A DNA stretch of 64,000 nucleotides from Coniella vitis (taxonomy: Eukaryota > Ascomycota > Sordariomycetes > Diaporthales > Schizoparmaceae), in NCBI GenBank assembly GCA_011317545.1, contig WUJK01000001.1, forward strand, positions 1,054,001-1,118,000, written 5' to 3'. Both the position numbers and the translations under genes were made by a program. The notes under the pieces were generated by a model. The model did no database searches, was not told where the DNA came from, and saw only the letters and a program-made list of their open reading frames with translations. Position 1 is the first letter of the stretch, and each line of letters starts with the position of its first letter. Below, piece after piece: positions 13,030-22,362 of this stretch.

Positions 13030-13760
13030 ACTATTAATAATAGAAGGCCCTAAACCGAAGAAATTAGATACGGATAAGTTTATAGATTCTAAGAAGGTAT
13101 TAAAATCTATTACCCTAAAACTATTAATCTCCTATAATTTAGTAATAGCTTCGGATTCCGTAGAGATAGCCGTATTTATACTAGACTCGGCTTCCTACTC
13201 CTCCTAAATATTAAGCGACTCTAACCCCGTATTTACTAGCTTTATACTCCTTTTTACTAAAGACTTATATTAAATACGAAGACGCTCTAAGTAAGAAAGC
13301 GCTTCCCCCGCCTTATAATAAGCCTTATAAAGCTCCTTATATATATTAGCCTCCTATATATAAAGTTTCTTCTCCTCCGATAAAATATAAGAAACTATAT
13401 AAATTTAGTATACTAATAAGGAAAATTATTATAGCTAGAACTTATAAGTATTTATAAGAATACTATTCCTATTATATCGTTTTCCTCGTTTTATATATAT
13501 AGAATAGCGCGAAATATTATCTATTATACGGTATAACTACCCTTTAGAAGTATAGAGAGAATAAGATATTATCTTAAAACTAAAAGTTTCGATAGAAAGA
13601 TAAAAAACGGTTATATTACTCGGTTTTCTTCGAATACGATTTCTAGATACCTATAGATATAACGAATTAGGAAGGTATAATCCGAAGTAAGAATATTAGG
13701 TAAAACTACTTACGGAAATATTATAGGTCTTTAGGGATAAAGATTAATAGAAGGGAGATA
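13030..13760 (-). pseudogene. Minus-strand coding-like remnant, RIP-damaged
   Basis: Reading the minus strand gives long stretches of plausible protein broken only by scattered TAA/TAG, notably a Glu/Lys/Ala-rich helical stretch around 13240-13390 and a Ser/Thr/Glu-rich one around 13060-13220. It runs opposite to the retroelement's pol. It may be an accessory antisense ORF of the element or a gene fragment of another repeat; I do not recognise the family. Confidence 0.3.
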
Positions 13761-13761
13761 A

Positions 13762-14240
13762 TATTATAACCTATAAATATATAGGTTATAGGAATAGGCT
13801 AATATAACTATATATTAGTAGATCGGAACCTTAACGGACCGATAGAGATCTCTTATATAAGAATATAGAGTAGTATAATTAGGGTTAGGGTTAGATTACT
13901 TTAATAATTAAAATAGTTAGAGCGATAATAATCTAAATAATCTAAATAAGCTAATGCTCCTATTGCTCTAGGAGATCCAAGGATCTATACTTATTATAAA
14001 TAGGAAATAATAGAAGGATATAAGGATAGGAGTTTATAGCTTAATATTAGATAGTTTCCTTATAGTCTTTAGTTATAAATCTAAGTATTATTTTATATAA
14101 TAGGGTAATCCCTCTTAATTACTTATAATACTTAATATTGCTCGATAATATACGAAGACTTAAAGGTAATACTTCCCTATCTACTAATATATAACTTATA
14201 GGTACTTCCAGAATCCGGGATTTAGGCAAGGATTATTATA
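13762..14240 (+). repeat. LTR copy at the 3' side, truncated tail
   Basis: It is colinear with the LTR copy at 3258-3791 (starting TATTATAACC for TGTTATAACC, with the same ACGGACCGATAG, AGGGTTAGGGTTAG and GATAGTTTCCTTAT blocks). It stops after GGATTATTATAT, missing the last 60 bp or so. It is the probable 3' LTR of the element. Confidence 0.65.
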
Positions 14241-14565
14241 TAGAGCGATAATAATCCAAGTAATCTAAATAATCTAACGCTCCTATCGCTCCTAATAATC
14301 TAAGGATCTATATTCGCTATAGATAAGGGAATAACGGAAGGATATAAGGATAGTAGATTTCCTAGCTATTAGATAGTTTTCCTTATAGTCTTTATTTATA
14401 AATCTAAGTATTACTTTTAGTAATAGGGTAATCCCTCTTAATCTCTTGTAATACTTGATATTGCATAGAAACGTACGAAGACTTAAAGGTATATTTCCCC
14501 CTCCTGCTAATATATAACTCACAGGTACTTCCAGAATCAGGGATTCAGGCAAGGATCATTATATG
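14241..14565 (+). repeat. Internal LTR fragment
   Basis: A further piece of the same LTR starts in its middle (AGAGCGATAATAATCC) and ends at GGATCATTATAT. An 86-codon minus-strand open frame across it is a by-product of the repeat and not a gene. It retains more CpA than the other copies. The island ends here abruptly and base composition returns to normal. Confidence 0.6.
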
Positions 14566-15619
14566 GCTTCTTGAGACGTTATGAAGTAGTGTTTACCTGC
14601 GCTTTTTGATAACACCATGCACTCAAATCTCTACGGGACTGAACTTGGTCGTGCTACGCTTTAGACGCGCTATAATAATATTATTACATTTCAAGCCGTT
14701 GATGAGGCATAAGACCACACTCCTTCCCCTCTGGATGCTTGTTACTCTGTTACACGAAACAAACAACAAACTCTAGCGATACAATCCACTTTTTGATATT
14801 ACAGAAATGCTATTTTAGCTGTTAAAGCATCTAGCTATAGTCTGGAATATTTCATAGTCGTATATGTGATTGCTATTCCAAGCTTTGGGATAGTCCTCTG
14901 TTATGGACTGAATGGGTATGGTAATTCTAGGTCGGCACAGTATGAGCCATAGCAGCTGACAGTATTGTTATGTATACGAATGCTGAAATTGATCTCCTTC
15001 TTCCTTGGATGATCAATATGCTACCTGTAGCTAATCATAATGCAATATCAATATACTTGTGTCAGTTATTGAGATAATGGGTTCACCATAATTAAGGTAA
15101 CATAACATGTTTTTCTGCTAAGAAGTTTTTATTTACGATAATAATACGATGATAATGTTTAGTATTTATATTTATACTTACAATAGTATATATATGAAAG
15201 GTGGCTATGTACATTACGTATTGATAGATAGAATATTAATATAACTAGTATACTCGAGACATTCGTTTTCTATCCGAAATGGGTAGTCAGCTATTATATA
15301 AGCCTGTTAAGCCGACTAAGTACATATTGCCCTTTGACAAGCACATAGCATCAAATGATCTAGAGGCTGAATTTCAAGCATGGATAACTTTTGCATTTGC
15401 AGGTTACAAATTGTATTTACTGGCACGCACTACATCCGTCATCGACCTGTCCATTTTCAGAGTTGGTAATAGCATGCTGCGGTCAAGCAAAACCTAAAGG
15501 AAGATAAGCTCCGGGTTTAAGATTTGAGCTGTCGTCTTACAGGCGTGACAACATTCGACATGCCAAGCACCGTAATACTTGCATCACAGTGACAGCCAGA
15601 CAAGGCAGGCCAAGGTGCA
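14566..15619. other. Intergenic, no gene recognised
   Basis: Moderately AT-rich flank between the retroelement island and the catalase promoter. A 72-codon open frame at 15279-15497 shows no recognisable domain. No repeats or RNA genes were seen. Confidence 0.5.
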
Positions 15620-15626
15620 TATAAAT
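15620..15626 (+). promoter_or_regulatory. TATA-like element of the catalase gene
   Basis: TATAAAT lies 135 bp upstream of the catalase ATG at 15761, a usual distance for a fungal promoter with a leader of about 100 bases. Confidence 0.4.
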
Positions 15627-15760
15627 TGGGCCACCGAATTTCCCAGCTGTGTTTGAATTCTGGTGGATCTTGTTGATCAAAAGTATCTCATGAGTTTGTC
15701 TTTCACCATCGACAGTCTTATAACTTGTCGTGCACAAAGTATTCTGTCCGCGCACCCACA

Positions 15761-17937
15761 ATGAGTCTCAACACCAACCAGTTCGACCCTCTCCAACACC
15801 CGCTCAAGGCGGTGGCCGCAGCTATAGGCTCAGAGGTTCAAGGAGAGCGTCGCAATCCTCGGATGAGCCACATGCAGAGCGCCAATGAGGGGCCCGCGGA
15901 TATCATTGCTAAAGTATCTGGTGCTTCGCTCGGAGGAAAGCGAGAGGACGATGGGCCGTATTTCACTAATAATGAGGGAATCCCATTTCCCGACCCGTGA
16001 GTGCAGATTGGAAGCATTAATGTCATTTCTGAAGCACCTTAGGTAGCATACTGATGAAAAAAAACCTATAGAGCGCATAGCAAGACCATTGGCGGCATCC
16101 CCGTTGCTAGTGATGTCTTTCTCTTCCAGTATGTACCCATCCCGCCTACATCTGTGAGCATGTTTGACAATGATCAGGAAGCAGCAACACTTTAATCGAT
16201 CGAAGGCCTTGGAACGTAAGTCAATATTTCCGCAGGACATTTCCGCAGGACATTTCTGGGATTTGTTTTAAGCCGCTAATGTGGTTCGTAGGTATGGTTC
16301 ATCCATGTGGATCAGGGGCATTCGGCTATTTTGAATGTACCAAGGATGTGACTGGATTGACTGTAAGCGATGCGCCATCAACGCATTGTTCCAGCTTGGC
16401 CACCCAAATAGTATGACTTGCAAATACTTACTCGCAACCTGCTACTCCAGAAAGCAGCCTTTCTGTCCAGCGTGGGCGAAAAGACCCCTGTTTTTGTTCG
16501 ATTCTCTACTGTCACTTTCGGCCGGGAGTTTCCTGACCAGGGCCGCAATCCACGAGGCTTCGCCATCAAGTTCTACACAACTGAGGGCAACTACGACATT
16601 GTCGGCCTCAACTTTGTGAGTATGCGATAAATATGTTTGAGAAATTGCCATTGCTGATACACATCTGTAGCCTGTGTTCTTCTGTCGGGATCCTATTCAG
16701 GGACCCGATGTTATACGCTCGCAGAACCGCAACCCGCGCAACTTCTTGCTGGACTTCGATGCATTGTTCGACCTGCTAGCCAATACCCCAGAAGCCAATC
16801 ATGCGGGTTTGATGTTTTTCAGCGACCACGGCACACCGCAGGGATGGCGCTTCAACCACGGGTATGGATGCCACACCTTCAAATGGGTCAACACAGACGG
16901 CCGCTTTGTGTACATCAAGTATCACTTCATCGCAAAGCATGGCCAAAAGCAATTCACGGATCAGGAAGCAGTCCTCATGTGCGGTCAAGACCCCGACTAT
17001 TCAAAGAGGGATCTTTGGGATGCCATTGAGGCGGGTGAAGAGATTGAGTGGACAGCCTATGTGCAGACCATGGAGCCCGAGGCGGCTGACCCGGATAAGC
17101 TTGGCTTTGATCCCTTTGACGTGACCAAGGTTTGGCCGCGAGACCAGTTCCCCATGCACGAGTTTGGCAGACTGGTGCTCAACAAGAATCCGGAAAATTT
17201 CCATCGCGATGTCGAACAAGCGGCCTTCTCTCCTGGCAGCATGGTGCCTGGCATCGAAGACTCGCCCGACCCGTTGTTGCAGTTCAGAATGTTCTTTTAC
17301 CGCGACGCCCAATATCATCGCATTGGTGTGAATCTGCATCAAATCCCCGTCAATTGCCCCTTCATGGCACAGTCGTATGCTTCTCTCAACTTTGACGGCG
17401 CAATGAGAACGGATGCCAATCATGCCGGCAACAAGCAGTACGTTCCAAACAGTTTTGCCCACAAATTCCGGCCGGACGTAGCGGAAGCACCCTATGCGGT
17501 CAACGATAACATCATGAGCCGCAAGAGCCATTACTGGCATGAAGGCAAGAAGAATGATTATGACCAAGCCACTGCGCTGTGGACACGGGTTATGACATCT
17601 GAACAAAGAGCCCACACCTGCAGCAATACTGCAAAATACCTTAGCATCGTTAAGTATCCGGAGATTCAGGTACATATATGCCGATACCCCGATGCAAGTA
17701 TCATGCTGACCCTCGTGACAGAAGAAGTACCTTGCACAACTACATAACATCTCGCCAGACTATGCGAAGGGCGTATACGATCTCCTTAGGGCACCGACAT
17801 TTGAGTTGACCGAGGTGACGGAAATGGCAAAAACCGCACAGGAGTGGTACAAGGAGAAGAAGTTCATGCCCACAACCGGAGAAAAGCTCACGGGATACAC
17901 ACCCTCTACTCCAGTCTATAATGTGCACGCCTTGTAG
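15761..17937 (+). CDS. Monofunctional haem catalase (small-subunit type)
   Basis: Seven exons (15761-15996, 16072-16128, 16178-16215, 16292-16362, 16451-16615, 16671-17669, 17722-17937) splice in phase to 593 residues, longer than the usual 480-530. The enzyme dismutates hydrogen peroxide at haem. Visible motifs are the distal histidine in RMVHPCGSGAFGYFE (His about 114), VRFST, the proximal haem tyrosine in RMFFYRDAQ (Tyr about 399), and the HRIG and PVNCP stretches around the haem and NADPH pocket. The GNNTP motif on the distal side reads GLNFP here. No signal peptide is seen, and the C-terminus VHAL is not a clear PTS1. Some fungal catalase-like proteins, such as EasC of the ergot pathway, act in biosynthesis; no ergot genes are near, so housekeeping or stress use is likelier. 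Confidence 0.87.
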
Positions 17938-18738
17938 TATTGATTTGACGCTATTGAAGATTCTCTGCACCTTGTTAGCAATTCCAAAGTCAAAGTCTGA
18001 AGGTAGTAGTCCCTGAATCCACGGTCAAACGGCCTTCGAAAAAGCATTACTTCCTTCTCTTTAAATATAAGTTCATATAATCCATTAGGTATTCTCGGTT
18101 TGCCAACGCTGAAGTATTTTCTGACAGAAAATCTTTCTTCCTACTGGTTTGGCTTTTGCATATTTCATCCGTCGTCATTTGCTTTCGTCAGACAGTGACT
18201 GTAACCAAACTCTTTAGAAAGAAGCGCAAGCTTGTATTAATTGTGTACTATGTGATGAATAAGATAGGCAGGGAAAGTAAAGAGTATCGTAAGATGATAA
18301 TAGCGTGATCTTTGCTGTAACACAAGCACCGCTCGTACTCATGAATGATGAATGTGTATACAGCAAAAGAATGGAATCCGACTTCATCATGCATAGCGCT
18401 TAGTAAAGCTGTTTGAGAAATAATGACGACGACAGATAGACAGGATTCGGTGAAATCATGAAGCTACTCATAAGAACCCGACGGGCCAAGGCTAGGCCAG
18501 CTGGTGGCAGCTGGCAGCACACTCCAGGCAGCTCAGGTCTCACAACTCCTAGGTTGGCGCCAATGGAATACCGGGGACAAAAGAAACCAGATCATCCAGT
18601 GGGCCGATAATGCCTGAGAACTCAACCGGGTGCGAGCTTAGCTAGCTGTGCATACTTGGTCAAAGACAAGAACTCTGTGGAACCAAACTGGGCTGCGAGG
18701 GTTGGTTCAGGAGAGGATGGTTCTTGTAACCGAATATG
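17938..18738. other. Intergenic, catalase 3' flank
   Basis: No gene is recognised. The stretch holds the presumed 3' UTR of the catalase and the left flank of the foldback element. Confidence 0.5.
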
Positions 18739-19261
18739 TACCCGGAGGCATTAGGTCAGCTTCTGTGGCTTGCCTCCACAGGCTGGCGCCGTCGGGAAGC
18801 CCATTTATCAGGATACAGACAAAAGAAATGGCCATTGTGTATGGACTGCACCAAAAGAAATCATCAAATAGCACCTTCTACATAACTTTTCCGTAGGAAA
18901 CGAAAGTTATATCTTCAAAAGATTTAGTTTCTTCTAAGCAATTGAGTACTACATTGAATACTACTACCCGGAGGCTGTAGGGTAGCCTTCCGTTAGCCTC
19001 CACAGGCTGAAGGCGCAGCCCGTGGAGGCTAGCGGAAGAATGCTGACCTAATGCCTCCGGGTACTTTTTGTGGTTGTTGTTTGCTCAGATCTTGCTGAGA
19101 ATGGGCCAAAACCTTGAAATTACAGATTGGGTCCACTTTTCCAGACTATTCGAGACCCTATAGAGAGAGTGTATAACGAATCAAATTCTGTACGCTGATT
19201 TAGTTGAAGGGTGCCAGCCTGTGGAGGCAAGTAACAGAAGCTGACCTAATGCCTCTGGGTA
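18739..19261. mobile_element. Foldback MITE-like element with about 50-bp terminal inverted repeats
   Basis: The left end TACCCGGAGGCATTAGG and following sequence to about 18790 is matched, in reverse complement, by 19213-19261 with only a handful of mismatches. The ends carry TA at the outer edge, compatible with a TA target as in Tc1/mariner-type elements. The 523-bp body has no transposase frame; an 82-codon open frame running through the left end is incidental. A second, shorter foldback copy lies inside it. Confidence 0.72.
18965..19063. mobile_element. Nested 99-bp foldback element of the same family
   Basis: It begins TACCCGGAGGC and ends GCCTCCGGGTA, and is itself an inverted repeat of two arms of about 40 bp around a short centre (GAAGGCGCAGCC). 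Its ends share sequence with the ends of the 18739-19261 element, including the AATGCTGACCTAATGCC stretch. It is either a minimal element inserted into its longer relative or a product of palindrome rearrangement. Confidence 0.68.
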
Positions 19262-19797
19262 TTACTAATTTGACAAATATGCTCAAGCAACATGCGCTGC
19301 TATCCTGCTATAGCCCCTGAGCCCTACCCCACTGGAGGCGAAGCATGATATATTGTCGGATGGCAATATCCACTGTACTGGATACGAACTTGCTACGCTT
19401 ACGTGATCATTTTGTTGCCTTTTTGGGGTGTACTATGTCCTATGTAAATGGACCCTGGGGCTCATTCTTTGTCTTTACTCGTGTTTCTCTATGGCATAGT
19501 ACATAGTAGAGCACGCACAGTTGCTTTGACAACAGATCCACACTGGTCAAAAGCCAGTTTCAAGCTGATAGTTCAATAGCCGCAAGGTTACCTGGGGCAA
19601 CATCTGATAAGATCACAAGTGCCTGTATTTTCAAGTCATTGCACGGTATGTCGGACTTTCGGACAAGGCCGATTGAGATCGAGCGAGTTCTCAACCGAGG
19701 CCTCAAAGTGCCAATATGAATTGAAAGGTAATCATAAAGATGTTTGAATCATACATGGTTAAAGCTTGTCAAAGCGCTACTTATAGCGGAAAGCAGA
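19262..19797. other. Intergenic, GST upstream region
   Basis: No gene seen. A near-palindrome TACTATGTCCTATGTA near 19430 and GTACATAGTAG near 19499 are of the short TACTATGTA-type motif that recurs in this window. Confidence 0.4.
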
Positions 19798-19804
19798 TAT
19801 ATAT
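19798..19804 (+). promoter_or_regulatory. TATA-like element of the GST gene
   Basis: TATATAT stands 136 bp upstream of the ATG at 19940, followed by a pyrimidine-rich leader (TCTCATTTCTCATGAC and onward), typical of a fungal promoter. Confidence 0.4.
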
Positions 19805-19939
19805 TTGACTCCTCCGCATCTAGGCTATTCCTCCAGGCCCATCGTACAGTTTGTAAGAGCAACTGGGCGCACTTCAGTTCTCATTTCTCATGACTTGAAC
19901 TTCATTTCTTTATCTCAACTATCGTCTTTGACTACTACC

Positions 19940-20742
19940 ATGTCTTTGGAACTTCATCACCTGCACCTCTCCCAGTCCGAGAGGATCGTCTGGCTTTTGG
20001 AGGTTCGCTTGCACCTCCTGTACTTGTAATTCCAAGCCAATCAGCCGCTTACTCGAAGCAAAAATCTCTTTAGGAACTCGAGTTGCCATACAACCTTCAC
20101 GTCTATAAGCGCGACCCGCAGACTGCTCTCGCGCCGGTGGAGCTCAAATCCATCAACCCATTCGGCACGGCGCCGTACTTCCGTGACACCAAGGTCTCGC
20201 CACCGGTGGAGCTGTCCGAGTCGGGCGCCATAGTCGAATATGTACTCTCCGTGTACGGCCAGTCGTCGCCAACAGGCACCATGCTTGTGCGCACACCTGA
20301 GGACCCGGAATACGGACCCTACCTGCAGTGGCTGCACTACGCCAACGCGTCGCTGCAACCAGCCCTGGCCCTGGACATGACCTTTTCTCTCGCAGGAATC
20401 GGCAAAGAAAACTCTATTGTTGGTGTTTTCAAAGCGCGGACAGCTAGGACGCTACAGAAGCTGGATGAGCGACTGGAGGTCAAGAAATATCTAGCCGGCG
20501 AGGAGCTCAGCGCGGCAGACATCATGACCGTATACACTCTGACGACGCAACGTGGGTTCATTTCCGAGCTGGATCTTGGCCCGTACCCAAACATTTTACG
20601 TTATTTGAAGACTGTGGTAGAACGCCCGGCACACAAGCGGGCCGTCACCAAGGGAGACTATGGCATGGAACCGATGATTGGGGCCAAGGTACAAGGGTTT
20701 ACACAATTCCCTGCTTTTGCAAAGACGGAGTCTAAGAATTGA
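19940..20742 (+). CDS. Glutathione S-transferase (fungal GTT1-like)
   Basis: Two exons (19940-20002 and 20074-20742) give 243 residues. The N-terminal thioredoxin-fold domain shows HLSQSERIVWLLEELELPY, the conserved start of GST N domains with the Ser-Glu-Arg stretch. It continues with NPFGTAPYF (the cis-proline region that binds the glutathione backbone) and LSESGAIVEYV (the Glu-Ser pair that contacts the gamma-glutamyl group). The C-terminal helical domain contains the LSAADIM N-cap motif around residue 170. It conjugates glutathione to electrophiles, probably in the cytosol. The first intron has a weak donor, GTTCGC, but it is the only choice that restores the WLLEELELPY continuity. Confidence 0.85.
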
Positions 20743-21597
20743 CGAGGAGGTAACGGCATTCAGAAGGGTATATATACTGGTAATTTGAATGATAGCCCTA
20801 TTATGAGCAGCGCCGCGTGAATCTTGCTCAAGGCATTATAATCTGGTATTCCGTTGGTAAGGCCAGTCTTTGAAAAGGAGGAGCATATTTAGCAACAACA
20901 AAAACGTGAAATCGGAAAGCAATAATTTCTTCTAAACCCAGCCTTATTCCATACTCCCCAGTCACTGGACGAGTTCATTATACCACTGCCAATAACGCTA
21001 TTGGGTCTAAACGAACAATGGGCCTTTACATACTCGGTGTCCATGAAGTAGACAGTACTTACGTGAAATATAACTTAAGTATCAGATTAGTTTATTCTGC
21101 TTCATACCCGCGTATATTATTTGATTTCTCATCACCTGCCAATTGTATTATAGAATTTGTCCCACAAACCCAGGAAGTACTTGCGCATCCTATTTTCATC
21201 TCAGTTCACTCTGCGTGCTCCCGTAGCCTGCAATGGTCCCTACTCTCCCATTTGTTCCGTTGCCCATGTTCAAAAGAGAGTATTCTTGGGTAGCGTAATA
21301 CTACCTGCAACGCCACAAATCACCAATTCAGCCAGGAGGTACAGCTTCTGGACGAGCATTCGCAAGCCTAGCAGCGAGGACCTGACAGAATAATGAGTAC
21401 GCCTTGGGAAAAGCCGATACTTGACCTCCTAATGACCTCTCACGTTTTCAGTTGATATGGATAACGATACTTTCTTGCTAAAGAAAGCCACTCTGTGAAG
21501 CGACAGTCGGACCTGCTACAGCTCATGTTATATGAAATGCTTCTTGAACCTCGGGTAATTACTTCCTTTTGACTTCACTCTTTACAGTTCTCGGGCG
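20743..21597. other. Intergenic, no gene recognised
   Basis: Contains the GST 3' flank. Open frames of 78-91 codons at 21018-21393 have no recognisable features. Confidence 0.5.
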
Positions 21598-22240
21598 TTA
21601 TTGATCACGACTGGCTGTGCTGGAATGATCAGGAAGACAGAAATCAGATTCTTGTGTAAGAGTCAGTACTTTCTTTCACATACTATATGCATCTAAAGTC
21701 AATCACTCACTCGTACATCCTGCTACAGCAACTCATGATCACAAGGCTGATGATACCCAAAACACACCAATGCTTCGCAATGTAAAGCGTGGGGAATATC
21801 ACAGCTTCAGAAGGGAATTCAGGGAGTTCCAATAATTCCTCCATGTATGATGACTGATCCTCGAAAGATACCGTCATTGTGTCAACAACAAGGATGAAGT
21901 AGGTGATAGAGACAAGAAGCCAATGTGCCCTCTAGTATGGCTGGTATGTAGAAAGAAAATTATTGATTTCAGAAACTCATCTTGAATGGGCACGCTTTCC
22001 TGAAAGCGGATCCATTATGATGTACTTGGTGTTAGGCTTGGATGACGTTATCCCATGGACACCTGTGTATGTATACTCAGTGTGCAGTTCGCGAAACGTC
22101 ACGATGACATAGCAACAGGTGAACGTCAGAATGACCTTCAGAAGATCAATCCCCAATCAAGAAGTATTCCTAGATATATAAACAAGACAAGCGAAATGCA
22201 TTGACGACCAGTATTGAAGATCTAGGCCCACTTGCACTCA
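21598..22240 (-). pseudogene. Hidden small multi-pass membrane protein gene, probably damaged
   Basis: Three coding pieces are visible on the minus strand. 22156-21980 is open and reads a hydrophobic helix (LLKVILTF, CCYVIV) then a polar loop. 21931-21711 reads a second helix (HWLLVSITYFILVV), an acidic loop and a third helix (CVLGIISLVIM). 21650-21598 ends in TAA and joins the previous piece in phase across a GTGAGT...CACAAG intron. A short ATG exon near 22230 followed by GTGAGT could be the start. The first piece is closed upstream unless a GGGG run at 22151-22154 is read as GGG, and its link to the second piece is not phase-consistent. I therefore treat it as a disrupted gene or an unresolved model. 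The family is unknown. It is divergent from the LEA-like gene. Confidence 0.38.
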
Positions 22241-22362
22241 CCGTCCATGTTGAATTTCCGGGAACGAACAAATACTGCACTCAACTACTCAATTTTTATT
22301 TTCTCATTTCGCACGGCTTCGGAAAGCTCTACGCCTCCAGGCCTAAAGTCACACAAAGCATT

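Larger units (their letters stand above)
3792..14240 (+). mobile_element. RIP-inactivated Ty3/gypsy chromovirus-type LTR retrotransposon with internal duplication
   Basis: An LTR at each end encloses a plus-strand gag-pol remnant in the order gag zinc knuckle, aspartic protease, reverse transcriptase, RNase H, integrase, chromodomain, which defines Ty3/gypsy chromoviruses. All frames are closed by TAA/TAG codons at positions where CAA, CAG or TGG would be expected, and the whole interval is extremely TpA-rich; this is the signature of RIP acting on both strands. The protease-RT-RNase H block occurs twice (offset 2,840 bp). Without the duplication the element would be about 7.6 kb, normal for the group. 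It is non-functional. Confidence 0.88.

Noticed and set aside
14292..14552. 86-codon minus-strand open frame
   Set aside because: It lies wholly in an LTR fragment of the RIP-damaged element and has no protein features; it is open because TpA-rich sequence happens to lack stops in this frame.
17001..17750. 249-codon minus-strand frame opposite the catalase
   Set aside because: It is the complement of the long catalase exon, which has clear family motifs; the antisense frame has none.
15761..20742. Ergot-type cluster anchored by an EasC-like catalase
   Set aside because: No dimethylallyltryptophan synthase, methyltransferase or flavin oxidoreductase is present; a GST and a MITE are the only close neighbours.
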